Positions 25,767 to 34,101 of a DNA stretch of 64,000 nt are shown here, one piece after another. The notes below the pieces were generated by a model. It was not told the DNA's origin. It did not search any database and worked only from the letters and a program-made list of their open reading frames with translations. Source of the DNA: Janthinobacterium sp. B9-8 (GTDB lineage: Bacteria > Pseudomonadota > Gammaproteobacteria > Burkholderiales > Chitinibacteraceae); the NCBI RefSeq assembly GCF_000969645.2, contig NZ_CP014222.1:1178001-1242000 (forward strand). Direction: 5' to 3'. Each line of letters opens with the position of its first letter. Positions within the stretch are counted from its first letter, which is position 1. The position numbers were made by a program, and so were the translations under genes.

Positions 25767-25907
25767 TTATTCCATGTGCAACTGTTTTTTATGAATGCAT
25801 TCAAGGCTTAATTGAAGGGTGTCTTTGGTAGATCTAGCAATAAGATGTTCCTTGTACTGATGCCCCTGTTGCTTAGGTTTGCCAGAGTGTTCGTGAAGTT
25901 CACGCAT
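25767..25907 (-). CDS. Possible small basic protein
   Basis: A 46-codon frame starts MRELHEHSGKPKQQGHQYKE and ends CIHKKQLHME. It is rich in His, Lys and Gln and has no membrane segment. Codon choice looks protein-like, but no good ribosome site is visible and the upstream extension to 26003 is less convincing. It lies between the ynb-like operon and the metal ATPase promoter. I do not recognise a family. Confidence 0.35.
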   Translation of the reverse strand: MRELHEHSGKPKQQGHQYKEHLIARSTKDTLQLSLECIHKKQLHME

Positions 25908-26026
25908 GGTTGTTGATCGGGTATCGTTTTTTGAGGGGCTGTAATGGAGCAATATTGGATGCAGGGTGTGTTGTGTGGGGCGGGATAAAGGGCCGTGCGT
26001 CATTTAAATTATTTTTGCATCAAAGC

Positions 26027-26057
26027 TTGACCCTGAAGTGGCTTCAGGCTGTGTAAT
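26027..26057 (+). promoter_or_regulatory. MerR/CadR-type promoter and operator
   Basis: TTGACC (26027-26032) and TGTAAT (26052-26057) are separated by 19 bp, the overlong spacer typical of MerR-family regulated promoters. The spacer contains a perfect dyad CCTGAAG-TGG-CTTCAGG (26032-26048), close in form to CadR/ZntR operators. It lies 29 bp upstream of the metal ATPase start. A CadR-like regulator is encoded at 63101-63532. Confidence 0.8.
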
Positions 26058-26085
26058 GGTCTAAAGCTTATTAGGAGTACGCATC

Positions 26086-28242
26086 ATGTCTAGCTGTTGC
26101 AATCATTCTTCCCCTGCCAAATCCCGCTATCGCACCGTCGGATCGCCCCCACCGCCTTTGCCACAAGGTGATGGCGCAGGGGTGTTGAGTAAAATTCATA
26201 TCCAGCAGATGGATTGCCCAACCGAGGAAGGGCTGATTCGTAAAAAACTGGGGGCGATGGCGGATGTGAGTGGTTTGCAGTTTAATTTGCTGCAACGTGT
26301 GCTGACCGTATCGCATAGCCAGGAGGCACTGCCTGCGATTCTCGCCGCAATTGTTGAGCTGGGTTTTACGCCGCGTGTGGACGATGGAAGTAAAGCAGCT
26401 GTTGCTGAGGTTGCAAAGCCTTGGTGGCCTTTGGCGCTGGCGGGCGTGTTGGCGGTGGGAGCCGAGGCGGCTGATTGGCTGGTGATGCCGGTGTGGTTGA
26501 CGGCGGTGCTTGCGATTGCGGCGGTGCTAGTTTGTGGGTTGACTACTTATAAGAAAGGTTGGATTGCGGTTTCTAATGGCGATTTAAATATCAATGCGCT
26601 GATGAGTATTGCGGTGACGGGCGCTTTGCTGATCGGGCAGTGGCCGGAAGCGGCGATGGTGATGGTGTTGTTTACCCTTGCCGAGTTGATCGAAGCCAAA
26701 TCTTTGGGCCGCGCCAGAAATGCGATCAGTGGCTTATTGCAGCTGACGCCAGAGCGTGCCACGGTGCAGCAGGCGGATGGTAGCTGGCAAGAGCAAGCGG
26801 CAGCCGATATTGCGCTCGACAGTATTTTGCGGGTACGGCCTGGCGAGCGGATTGCGCTGGATGGCGAGGTGATCTCCGGGCAATCGTTTATTAATCAAGC
26901 GGCCATTACCGGCGAGAGCTTGCCGGTTGAAAAGAATATCGGCGATACGGTGTTTGCCAGCACGATCAATCAAACTGGCTCGTTTGAATATCGGGTAACG
27001 GCGGTGGCGGGCAACACCATGCTGGCGCGGATTATCCACGCAGTGGAGGCAGCACAAGGCGTGCGTGCGCCAACGCAGCGTTTTGTTGATCGCTTTTCTA
27101 AAATTTACACCCCTGTGGTTTGCGCGCTGGCGCTGGCCGTGGCGGTGATTCCGCCGCTGCTCTTGGGCGGCGCGTGGCAGGAGTGGATTTATCGTGCGCT
27201 GGCCATGCTGGTGATTGCCTGCCCCTGTGCCTTGGTGATTTCTACACCTGTGACGATTGTCAGCGGCTTGGCCCGCGCCGCGCGGCTGGGTATCTTAATT
27301 AAAGGCGGCGTGTATTTAGAAGAGGGGCGCAAGCTAAAAAGCCTGGCGCTGGATAAAACCGGCACGCTGACGTTTGGTAAGCCGGTGCAGACCGATGCGG
27401 TGGCCTTGGCGGATGTGTCGTCCGACGTTTGCCAGCGTATCGCCGCTAGCCTTGGTGCGCGCTCGGATCACCCTGTTTCTAAAGCGATTGTCGCACAAAG
27501 CAATGATTATCTTGAAGTCAGTGATGTGAAAGCGTTACTCGGGCGCGGCATCAGCGGCCAGATTGAGGGTATATCTTATGCGATGGGTAATCATCGCCTA
27601 ATCGAAGAGCTAGGCCTTTGCTCGCCAGCGCTGGAAGAAAAGCTGCAAGTGCTGGAAATGCAGGGTAAGTCGGTGGTGGTATTGGCCTCCGATCGCGTGC
27701 TGGCGCTATTTGCCGTGGCGGACACGGTAAGGCCAAGCAGCCGCGAAGCGATTGCCCAGCTGCAAGCCTTAGGCGTAGAAACGATCGTGTTGTCAGGGGA
27801 TAACGAGCACACCGTGGCGGCGATAGCTAGCGATCTGGGAATTGCCCAAGCGCACGGCAATTTGCTGCCAGAAGACAAGCTGCGCATTGTGGAAGGCATG
27901 TCCGCATCGTCTGGCATGGTCGGTGATGGCATCAACGATGCGCCCGCCTTAGCCCTCGCCGATATTGGCTTTGCCATGGGCGCGGCAGGCACAGACACCG
28001 CCATCGAAACCGCCGATGTGGCGCTAATGGACGATGATCTGCGCAAAATACCCGAATTCATCCGCCTATCACAAGCCACACATCGCATCCTAGTGCAAAA
28101 CATCACGCTGGCGCTGCTGGTGAAAGCGGTGTTTCTAGCGCTCACACTGGCAGGCCACGGCACGCTATGGATGGCTGTATTTGCCGATATGGGTGTGAGT
28201 TTGTTGGTGGTATTGAATGGTTTGAGGTTGTTGAGGAAGTGA
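26086..28242 (+). CDS. zntA: Heavy-metal P1B-type ATPase (Zn/Cd/Pb export)
   Basis: This 718-residue efflux pump has eight predicted membrane segments. A Cys-His rich N-terminus (MSSCCNHSS) precedes one HMA-like domain at about 38-88 in which the usual CxxC is IQQMDCPTEEG (DCPTE type, as in Zn/Cd/Pb pumps). P-type landmarks are TGES in ITGESLPVEK, the membrane CPC in IACPCALVIS, DKTGTLTFG with the phosphorylated Asp, the SDHPVSKAI motif and GDGINDAPALA. The chemistry is ATP-driven export of divalent soft metals from the cytoplasm. GGAG precedes the ATG and a MerR-type promoter lies upstream. The name cadA would be equally fitting. Confidence 0.93.
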   Translation: MSSCCNHSSPAKSRYRTVGSPPPPLPQGDGAGVLSKIHIQQMDCPTEEGLIRKKLGAMADVSGLQFNLLQRVLTVSHSQEALPAILAAIVELGFTPRVDDGSKAAVAEVAKPWWPLALAGVLAVGAEAADWLVMPVWLTAVLAIAAVLVCGLTTYKKGWIAVSNGDLNINALMSIAVTGALLIGQWPEAAMVMVLFTLAELIEAKSLGRARNAISGLLQLTPERATVQQADGSWQEQAAADIALDSILRVRPGERIALDGEVISGQSFINQAAITGESLPVEKNIGDTVFASTINQTGSFEYRVTAVAGNTMLARIIHAVEAAQGVRAPTQRFVDRFSKIYTPVVCALALAVAVIPPLLLGGAWQEWIYRALAMLVIACPCALVISTPVTIVSGLARAARLGILIKGGVYLEEGRKLKSLALDKTGTLTFGKPVQTDAVALADVSSDVCQRIAASLGARSDHPVSKAIVAQSNDYLEVSDVKALLGRGISGQIEGISYAMGNHRLIEELGLCSPALEEKLQVLEMQGKSVVVLASDRVLALFAVADTVRPSSREAIAQLQALGVETIVLSGDNEHTVAAIASDLGIAQAHGNLLPEDKLRIVEGMSASSGMVGDGINDAPALALADIGFAMGAAGTDTAIETADVALMDDDLRKIPEFIRLSQATHRILVQNITLALLVKAVFLALTLAGHGTLWMAVFADMGVSLLVVLNGLRLLRK

Positions 28243-28455
28243 GGATGGCGTTGCGGTGGGTAGGGCTTAGATGATGCGGTGTTCATATTTAGCATATTGG
28301 CAGCCTAACCCACCCTACGGATCTGCATGGGCTGAGGTTCTTGAGAAAATGATGAATTTCGTAGGGTGTGCAAGTGGTTTTCTTGCGCACCATGCCATGG
28401 TGCGTAACGACTTCGTCGTTTCTCACCCTACAAAAATTAATAAATTCATTGGAGT
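28243..28455. repeat. GTAGGGTG-type hairpin repeats
   Basis: Two units lie between convergent genes. GTAGGGCTTAGATGATGCGG to CTAACCCACCCTAC is at about 28260-28318. GTAGGGTGTGCAAGTGG to CGTTTCTCACCCTAC is at about 28362-28432, with a CACCATGCCATGGTGCG palindrome at its centre. They may double as terminators. Confidence 0.6.
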
Positions 28456-29607
28456 CTAAACCGCAGCCATTCTGCCATTCATCAAATAATCAATCAGCTC
28501 GCGCACAGGGCGGATGGCGTCCCCAAAGGGGAGGTTGCCGTTGCCCCTGAAGAATAAGCCTTTGTCGACTTCGCCATGCATGGCGGAGGCCAGTTTCAGG
28601 TCGATGCAGAATTGGCCAACTTTGCTCAGGCCATCGCGCAGGCCACAGTGACTTAGGCAGTCCATACGCTGGGTGCAGCGGCGTGGGTCGGCTTTGGCAA
28701 TGGCTTGCAGATGGCTTTCTCGGCGTAAGTATTGTTTTAGCCAAGGCGTAGCAACGGCTCGGGCGGGTAGACCAGCCACGCTGACAAACTCTGCCAGATC
28801 GCTGGCTTTGGCGTTGATTAAGGTTTGTTTGAAGTTGATATGCGCATCGCCTTCTTCGCATACCGCAAAGGCAGTGCCTAGCTGTACGGCATCGGCCCCA
28901 TTATTCAGCCAGTGGCTGACTTTTTCGTGGCTGTTTATGCCACCCGCTACGATCAATTTAGGTGCATCGCGGCCTAAGCCGAGCTCGGTAAACAGGGCGT
29001 GGCAATCGGCCAGTACTTTGGCAAAATCGAAACGTACATCGTGAATGTCGCTGATACGGGCCGCGCCCAAGTGGCCGCCTGCATGGCCGGGATGTTCGAT
29101 CACAATGGCGTCAGCTCGGCGGCCTTTTTTGAGCCATTTTTTTAAAATAATAGCCACGCCACGCGCGTCAGACAAAATGGGGATGAGCGCCACTTTGGGG
29201 TGATCCGCCGTCATTTCGGGCAAATCAATCGGCAGGCCCGCGCCCATTACAATGGCGTCTGCGCCGCTTTCACAGGCTTGTTTTACTAGCGCCACATGGT
29301 CTCGAACGGCTTTCATTACATTAACAGCAATCATGCCGCAGCCATTGGCGATTTCTTTGGCGGCGCGAATTTCTCTGTCTAGTGCGCATAGATTGGTTTT
29401 GTCGATCAGATCTGCATCAAGGCAGCGATGCGTTGCCGCGAGTAAATCGGGATGGTGTTGGCGTAAATCCACACTGGCAATGGTGCCAAGGGCATTTTCT
29501 TTGGCCACGGCTCCGGCAAGTTTATGCGCTGAAATACCCACGCCCATGCCGCCTTGCACAATAGGTAAGAGGCTGCGCCCTGCAATCTGAAGTGGTTTAA
29601 AACTCAT
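28456..29607 (-). CDS. Nitronate monooxygenase / flavin-dependent oxidoreductase
   Basis: This is a TIM-barrel flavoprotein of the 2-nitropropane dioxygenase family, 383 residues from the ATG at 29607 (MSFKPLQIAGRSLLPIVQGG). Typical features are the N-terminal VQGGMGVGISAHKLAGAV, the FMN-phosphate Gly-rich VAGGINSHEK and GADAVQLGTAF, and the catalytic-type HPGHAGGHLG segment. Most relatives oxidise nitronates with FMN and O2; the longer subgroup with a Cys-containing C-terminal section (RRCTQRMDCLSHCGLRDG) is poorly characterised. It stands alone on the minus strand, divergent from the ClpP-like gene. Confidence 0.87.
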   Translation of the reverse strand: MSFKPLQIAGRSLLPIVQGGMGVGISAHKLAGAVAKENALGTIASVDLRQHHPDLLAATHRCLDADLIDKTNLCALDREIRAAKEIANGCGMIAVNVMKAVRDHVALVKQACESGADAIVMGAGLPIDLPEMTADHPKVALIPILSDARGVAIILKKWLKKGRRADAIVIEHPGHAGGHLGAARISDIHDVRFDFAKVLADCHALFTELGLGRDAPKLIVAGGINSHEKVSHWLNNGADAVQLGTAFAVCEEGDAHINFKQTLINAKASDLAEFVSVAGLPARAVATPWLKQYLRRESHLQAIAKADPRRCTQRMDCLSHCGLRDGLSKVGQFCIDLKLASAMHGEVDKGLFFRGNGNLPFGDAIRPVRELIDYLMNGRMAAV

Positions 29608-29784
29608 TATTTTTATCCTTACGTAGGTAAGGGTAAGCATAGGCTTACTAATGATTCGCGTATTGTTCAGTGTCAAGTGTGCACTCATGTGCAAGTACTG
29701 AGATGTGGATAAATCGCCCATTTTTGGACGTTTCTATTATGATTGCTGTTGATTTTTGTAAGTTTAACCACCTAGGGGCATAAG
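29608..29784. promoter_or_regulatory. Divergent promoter region
   Basis: This 177-bp region serves the flavin oxidoreductase (minus) and ClpP-like gene (plus). A small palindrome CTTAC-GTAG-GTAAG (about 29619-29632) lies just before the oxidoreductase start and might be an operator. TATTATGAT near 29735 could be a -10 for the ClpP-like gene. Confidence 0.35.
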
Positions 29785-30363
29785 ATGGCTGAAGAAGCAG
29801 CGGTAGCAGGGGGCTCGCAAGATGCTTTTCTGGAAGAAAAATCGTTCGAATCCCGTTTTGTTTTTATTATCGGCACCATTAATGATGTGCTGGCTAAAGA
29901 TACGGCCCGGCGCTTGATTGCTTTGGCGACCGAATCGGCTAAGCCGATCAACGTGTTGATCTCGTCCCCTGGTGGACATGTGGAATCGGGCGATGTCATT
30001 CACGACATCATCAAATTTATTCGTGCGCCGGTAAATATGATTGGTAGCGGCTGGGTAGCGAGTGCAGGTGCGCATATTTTTCTTGCTGTGCCAAAGGATC
30101 GAAGGGTGTGCCTGCCAAATACGCGCTTTTTAATTCACCAGCCCAGTGGCGGCATGGGGGGGTCGGCTTCTGATGTAGAAATCCAAGTGAAAGAAATTAT
30201 CCGTATGCGTGAGCGGATTGCGGCGGTGATTGCGAAAGAAACCGGCCAAAGCTTAGAAAAAGTGCTGAATGATATTGAGCGGGATTTCTGGATGAACCCA
30301 CAGGAGGCGATTGAATACGGTCTTGTATCAAGGGTGATTCAAAGCCACGCTGATTTGGAGTAA
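29785..30363 (+). CDS. ClpP-like serine protease, stand-alone
   Basis: This 192-residue member of the ClpP/crotonase fold keeps all catalytic residues: Ser in GSGWVASAGAHIFLAV, His in TRFLIHQPSGG and Asp in IERDFWMNPQEAIEYGL. The N-terminal handle region starts VFIIGTIND, and LISSPGGHVESGD matches the substrate-binding Gly-rich strand. Housekeeping clpP is flanked by tig and clpX; here neither is present, and the sequence differs from typical ClpP, so it is an accessory paralogue. Whether it pairs with a Clp ATPase is unknown. A strong terminator follows. Confidence 0.85.
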   Translation: MAEEAAVAGGSQDAFLEEKSFESRFVFIIGTINDVLAKDTARRLIALATESAKPINVLISSPGGHVESGDVIHDIIKFIRAPVNMIGSGWVASAGAHIFLAVPKDRRVCLPNTRFLIHQPSGGMGGSASDVEIQVKEIIRMRERIAAVIAKETGQSLEKVLNDIERDFWMNPQEAIEYGLVSRVIQSHADLE

Positions 30364-30377
30364 ACGCAAATCGCCAT

Positions 30378-30415
30378 CAACAGCCATCAGCGATTACTGA
30401 TGGCTGTTGTTTTTT
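30378..30415. terminator. Strong bidirectional terminator
   Basis: CAACAGCCATCAG (30378-30390) pairs perfectly with CTGATGGCTGTTG (30397-30409), loop of six, followed by TTTTTTA. It separates the convergent ClpP-like and DUF2325 genes. Confidence 0.93.
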
Positions 30416-30728
30416 ATGCGTGGTCAGAAAATACCGTCTGGCTCAATGCAGGGCAGTTTTGTAAGGATTGCTGTAGTGCCGTTTGTGATCTGCGGCAGGC
30501 CACAATATGCATACGATTGGCAGCGGCTGCGGCACGATAGTTTTTCATCACGTTATGACCTAGAAAATCGGTAAATAAAATCATGATATCCATATCCTTT
30601 AAGCCGCTGGGTTTACGCTGATGGGATGGATTTCGGCCAGTAATATGCTCGCCTATGGTGATGCCATACAGGGCGAGTAATTTTGGAATATGGCCAAGAT
30701 GGTCTGCGCCAACAATATACGCTTGCAT
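30414..30728 (-). CDS. DUF2325 domain protein
   Basis: This 104-residue protein matches DUF2325: N-terminal AYIVGADHLGHIPKLL, central MDIMILFTDFLGHNVMKNYR and C-terminal HIVACRRSQTAL. The fold is thought to be Rossmann-like with a conserved DxxxH/N pattern. No biochemical function is known to me. It is monocistronic, divergent from the GNAT gene and convergent with the ClpP-like gene. Confidence 0.8.
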   Translation of the reverse strand: MQAYIVGADHLGHIPKLLALYGITIGEHITGRNPSHQRKPSGLKDMDIMILFTDFLGHNVMKNYRAAAAANRMHIVACRRSQTALQQSLQNCPALSQTVFSDHA

Positions 30729-30920
30729 AGCTGCCCTTTATTTGAAAGGTATACGATCAGCGTAGCAGTTCTTTATAGGCCCATTAAGAATATTAAATTA
30801 AATCAATATTCTTTTTTTGTTTTTTTTGTGCATCTTGCTGTGTTTAGGCTTTTAGCACAGGCTTTTTGCAGGCAGGTGCAAAAGGGTTTGCATATACTGG
30901 ATTTAGCTTGGAGGAAGCCT

Positions 30921-31403
30921 ATGTCTTATCTGCATATCCGCCGTTATCAGCCTGAAGATGCACTTGAATTGCATGATTTATATTACACAAGCATTCATCA
31001 GGGCTGCCAGAATGATTACAGTGCCGAACAGCTAGCGGGCTGGGCCCCCAAAGCGTTTAACGTTGAGCACTGGGGAAAATTACTTGGCAAATTAAACCCT
31101 AGGGTGGTGGAGTACAAAGGCAAGCTGGTGGCGTACGCTGATTTGCAAAGTAATGGTTTGATTAACCATTTTTTTGTGCATGGCGATTGGCAGGGCAAGG
31201 GTGTTGGGAAGGGGTTACTGAGGCATTTAGAAGACCGGGCCCTTGAAATGAAGCTATCTGATGTTTTTTGCTTTATCAGCATCAGTGGGCAGGCTTTTTT
31301 TATTTCCCATGGCTTTATCGTAGATTACAGCCTATCTACCGAAGTACATGGGCAGTGGATAGAAAACGCTTTAATGCGTAAGCATCTTACGCGGCCTGAA
31401 TAG
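30921..31403 (+). CDS. GNAT family N-acetyltransferase
   Basis: This 160-residue acetyltransferase starts MSYLHIRRYQPEDALELHD, and GGAGG lies eight bases upstream. The acetyl-CoA-binding loop is VHGDWQGKGVGKGLLRHLE (Q/R-x2-G-x-G/A pattern), and the C-terminal strand FFISHGFIVDYS completes the fold. The N-terminal YYTSIHQGCQNDYSAEQLAGWAP is typical of the YafP-like subgroup. The substrate is not predictable from sequence. An in-frame upstream extension to 30690 runs through the promoter region and is not used. Confidence 0.88.
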   Translation: MSYLHIRRYQPEDALELHDLYYTSIHQGCQNDYSAEQLAGWAPKAFNVEHWGKLLGKLNPRVVEYKGKLVAYADLQSNGLINHFFVHGDWQGKGVGKGLLRHLEDRALEMKLSDVFCFISISGQAFFISHGFIVDYSLSTEVHGQWIENALMRKHLTRPE

Positions 31404-31421
31404 CTCAGCCTAAGACGCGGC

Positions 31422-31853
31422 TTAGCTCCCATTTACAAGGGCATGATTAAGCTGATAAAGCAGCCCCATCTGTGGTGCAATTTTAAATTGCCCTTTTACT
31501 TGTACTCGCTCGGTGCTGATTTTAACCGGCTGCTGGCTATTCACCAGCACCATGGCCTCTGCGCCACCAGGCATGCAGGTGGCGCACGTGGGCTGCTTGG
31601 CTGATAAAATAAAGCGCCGCACCTTCTCTCCCGATTGCAGGGGAAACATAAATCCAGCCAGCTTGATGTCTTTTTGCTCCAGCGTTTGAATGGCCGGATC
31701 AAAAGTGGTTTCTACCTCGCCAAACAAGCCTTGTTTTACTTGCCCCTTGGCGAGCAGTGACCAGCTCACCAGATTGTCTTCGGCATTAAAAGCTAAAGAT
31801 GCGAGCAAGCCTGCCAAGGCGAGAAGACTAAGGGGGAGGATGAGTTTTTGCAT
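31422..31853 (-). CDS. DUF3299 family lipoprotein-like exported protein
   Basis: This 143-residue protein starts MQKLILPLSLLALAGLLASL, a signal peptide or anchor. The body has the DUF3299 pattern DIKLAGFMFPLQSGEKVRRF, then TCATCMPGGAEAMVLVNS with two Cys that could bind metal or a disulfide, and VQVKGQFKIA. In pseudomonads DUF3299 genes lie in zinc-responsive (Zur) clusters next to ABC transporters. Here it follows znuA by about 90 bp on the same strand, which fits a periplasmic role in zinc acquisition. An upstream ATG at 31883 is less likely. Confidence 0.78.
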   Translation of the reverse strand: MQKLILPLSLLALAGLLASLAFNAEDNLVSWSLLAKGQVKQGLFGEVETTFDPAIQTLEQKDIKLAGFMFPLQSGEKVRRFILSAKQPTCATCMPGGAEAMVLVNSQQPVKISTERVQVKGQFKIAPQMGLLYQLNHALVNGS

Positions 31854-31901
31854 GGTTGGGAGGCTGTTGTTTTGGGTGGGCATAGCTGGGTTGCTGCATT
31901 C

Positions 31902-31929
31902 GTAGGGCGGGCGAAACCCGCCGTACGGG
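31902..31929. repeat. Short GTAGGGCGGGCG hairpin
   Basis: GTAGGGCGGGC and GCCGTAC flank a GGGCGGG-CGAAA-CCCGCC stem between the DUF3299 and znuA genes. It belongs to the GTAGGG repeat family. Confidence 0.5.
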
Positions 31930-31941
31930 AATAGGGCCAGC

Positions 31942-32823
31942 TTATTTCAAAGCATCCAGAATCGCCTGTGTATTGTGGCTGAACATAGCCAGCCAGCTGG
32001 GGGCTTTTTTAGATAGGGCGTCGGTATAGAGCGGCGGGCCGACTTTGGCTTGGGTTTCGCGGGCGATTTGTTCAATCAGCTTGGGGTTGCTGATGTTCTC
32101 GGCAAACACCGCGCGAATATTGTTTTTGCGGATTTCACGAATCAGCGTAGCCATCTGGCGGGCGCTGGGCTCGGCTTCGGTAGAAATACTCTGCAAAGGC
32201 AGTAATTGCAGCTGATAGCGTGCACCTAAATAGCCGAGCGCATCGTGCGAAGTCACCACCTTGCGATTCGCTGCCGGGATTGCGGCAAAGGCTGCGCTTG
32301 CTTTTTGATCAAGCTGCTTAATTTGCGTGGTAAAACGCACGGCATTTTGCGCGTATTCTGCTGCACCTGCCGGATCGGCCTTGCTTAAAGCCAGCTTGAT
32401 TTCTTCAACCATAGACACCACGGCGCGTGGATCATGCCATGCATGCGGATCGGTATGACCATGCTGATGGCATTTGTGTCCGTGATCATTGTCGGCCATT
32501 TCGCGTGGCTTGATGTTTTTACTGACGGTAATCACTTGCCCTTTATAGGCCGAAGCCTGCTCGACCCGTTTTAACCAGCCTTCAAAGCCCAAACCATTGA
32601 CAAAAAACAGCGAGGTGGCGGAGAGTTTTTTTAAGTCCGCAGGCTTGGCTTGCCAGATATGTGCATCTTCATCCATGCCCACGAGGCTACTGACCTCCAC
32701 CCGCTTGCCGCCCACTTCTTGAACCAAATTAGATAGCACGCTAAAGCTAGCCGCAACTTTAAGCGGAGCCGCTTGGGCAAGGCTGCTGGCAGCCAGTAGC
32801 AGGGCGAGTAAGTGTTTATGCAT
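31942..32823 (-). CDS. znuA: Zinc ABC transporter substrate-binding protein
   Basis: This cluster A-I metal-binding protein has 293 residues. The start at 32823 gives a signal peptide MHKHLLALLLAASSLAQA. Metal ligands expected for the family are seen: His in DEDAHIWQAKP, the His-rich loop HGHKCHQHGHTDPHAWHD (loop plus the second ligand His), His in TSHDALGYLG and Asp near LYTDALS. The His-rich loop favours zinc over manganese. Position after znuCB supports this, though a ~400-bp repeat-filled gap separates it from znuB, so it may have its own promoter. Confidence 0.9.
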   Translation of the reverse strand: MHKHLLALLLAASSLAQAAPLKVAASFSVLSNLVQEVGGKRVEVSSLVGMDEDAHIWQAKPADLKKLSATSLFFVNGLGFEGWLKRVEQASAYKGQVITVSKNIKPREMADNDHGHKCHQHGHTDPHAWHDPRAVVSMVEEIKLALSKADPAGAAEYAQNAVRFTTQIKQLDQKASAAFAAIPAANRKVVTSHDALGYLGARYQLQLLPLQSISTEAEPSARQMATLIREIRKNNIRAVFAENISNPKLIEQIARETQAKVGPPLYTDALSKKAPSWLAMFSHNTQAILDALK

Positions 32824-32856
32824 GGGGGGAGTCCTTCTTTCTGTGGGTTGTTTTTT

Positions 32857-33102
32857 TAAGTGCCTTTGGCACGTTGATTTTGGTGCGGGATTCCCCGCGT
32901 GGGACTCACTTTCTTGAACGGCCAGAAATCCTAGCACGCAAAGAAGGCCGCCCCGACCAGCACGAAGGCCCCTCACTGCGGATAATCGGCTCGGCGGAAA
33001 AGGCTGCTCAAGAGCAAGCCCGCTACCCCTTTTCCGAAACCCCGATCCGCTTATTCCTCGTTTCGGCGTGCTTCAAGGGGAGGGTAAAAGCCCTATGCAA
33101 TG
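32857..33102 (+). repeat. ~240-bp dispersed element D, copy 2
   Basis: It begins AAGTGCCTTTGGCACGTTGA and ends TGCTTCAAGGGGAGGGTAAA, matching the ends of the element at 12553-12783 in opposite orientation. The centre shares only islands (GGCCCCTCA-CTGCGGA, GAAACCCCG, TTCCTCG). It lies directly upstream of znuA. Confidence 0.65.
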
Positions 33103-33162
33103 AGCCGTGATGAAAACGCTGATGGTTGAAATTGAAATACACACAAAGCATAAGGCTCAATT

Positions 33163-33229
33163 CAAACTCGGTTTCCTCCGTGAAACTCCTTGTTCTCTGT
33201 GCCCTCCGTGGTTCAAGATCTGGGTTTTA
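33163..33229. repeat. TCTGTG/CCGTG dispersed repeat
   Basis: It contains CCTCCGTGAAACTCC, TTGTTCTCTGTGCC and CTCCGTGGTTCAAGATCTGG, almost the same as the tract at 8536-8600. It ends at the stop codon of znuB. Confidence 0.7.
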
Positions 33230-33237
33230 CCATCCAC

Positions 33238-34101
33238 CTAAACAGCATGATGCCTCGCTTTGCGGCGGATAAATAAGCCGAAGGGGGCGAAGAGCAGCGA
33301 CAGGCAGTACAGCCCGCCAGCAATTAAAACAATGGCGGGGCCTGAGGGTAAATCCCATTGGTAAGACGCGACTAGCCCTGCGACGCAGGCAAAGAGGGCG
33401 ATCAGCCAAGATACGGCAAACAGCATCGACAAGCGTTCCACCCAGAGGCGGGCGGTGGCGGCGGGTAGCATCATCAGGCCTACGGCCATCAGCGTGCCCA
33501 TCGCTTGAAATGCGGCCACAAAATTAAGCACAGCAATCACCATAAAGCCAATATGAAAGCGCATGCCGTTGCCGCTGGTGGCGGCGATAAAGCCAGAATC
33601 GGCGCATTCCAGCACAATGCCGCGATATTCAATCGCCAGCCAAAGCAGGGTAATGCTGGCCACGGAGCTAACAATCAAGAGCGATGGATCATCAATCGCC
33701 AATACTGAGCCAAATAAAAGATGAATCAGATCGACGCTGCTGCCCCATTTAGAAACAATCAGCACACCAATGGCGAGGGCCAATAAATAAAACCCGGCAA
33801 AGCTGGCATCTTCATTTAAACGCGATTTTCTAGCCACCACACTGGCAGCAAGGGCAACGAGCAGGCCAGCGATCAAGCCGCCTCCGGCCAGCCAGGGTAA
33901 GGTGAGCCCGCCGAGTAAAAAACCAATGGCCGCACCGGGTAAAACGGCGTGCGATAGCGCATCGCCAAATAAAGACATGCGGCGTAGTAGTAATAAAACG
34001 CCGACAGGGGCGCAGCCGATAGCCAGCGCCATGCTGCCGATCAGGGCGCGGCGCATAAATGCAAATTCGCTGACCGCGCTGATGATTTCAAATTGAGCCA
34101 T
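33238..34101 (-). CDS. znuB: Zinc ABC transporter permease
   Basis: This 287-residue permease of the ABC-3 metal family has about eight transmembrane helices. The family loop LLLLRRMSLFGDALSHAVLPG is near residues 35-55. Start 34101 (MAQFEIIS) is chosen because its ATG overlaps the stop of znuC (TAATG). It forms the channel for divalent zinc moving from ZnuA to the cytoplasm. Confidence 0.9.
   Translation of the reverse strand: MAQFEIISAVSEFAFMRRALIGSMALAIGCAPVGVLLLLRRMSLFGDALSHAVLPGAAIGFLLGGLTLPWLAGGGLIAGLLVALAASVVARKSRLNEDASFAGFYLLALAIGVLIVSKWGSSVDLIHLLFGSVLAIDDPSLLIVSSVASITLLWLAIEYRGIVLECADSGFIAATSGNGMRFHIGFMVIAVLNFVAAFQAMGTLMAVGLMMLPAATARLWVERLSMLFAVSWLIALFACVAGLVASYQWDLPSGPAIVLIAGGLYCLSLLFAPFGLFIRRKARHHAV

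Noticed and set aside
27591..28295. Minus-strand open frame of 234 codons opposite the metal ATPase
   Set aside because: It is a Ser/Ala/Thr-rich shadow of the ATPase gene.
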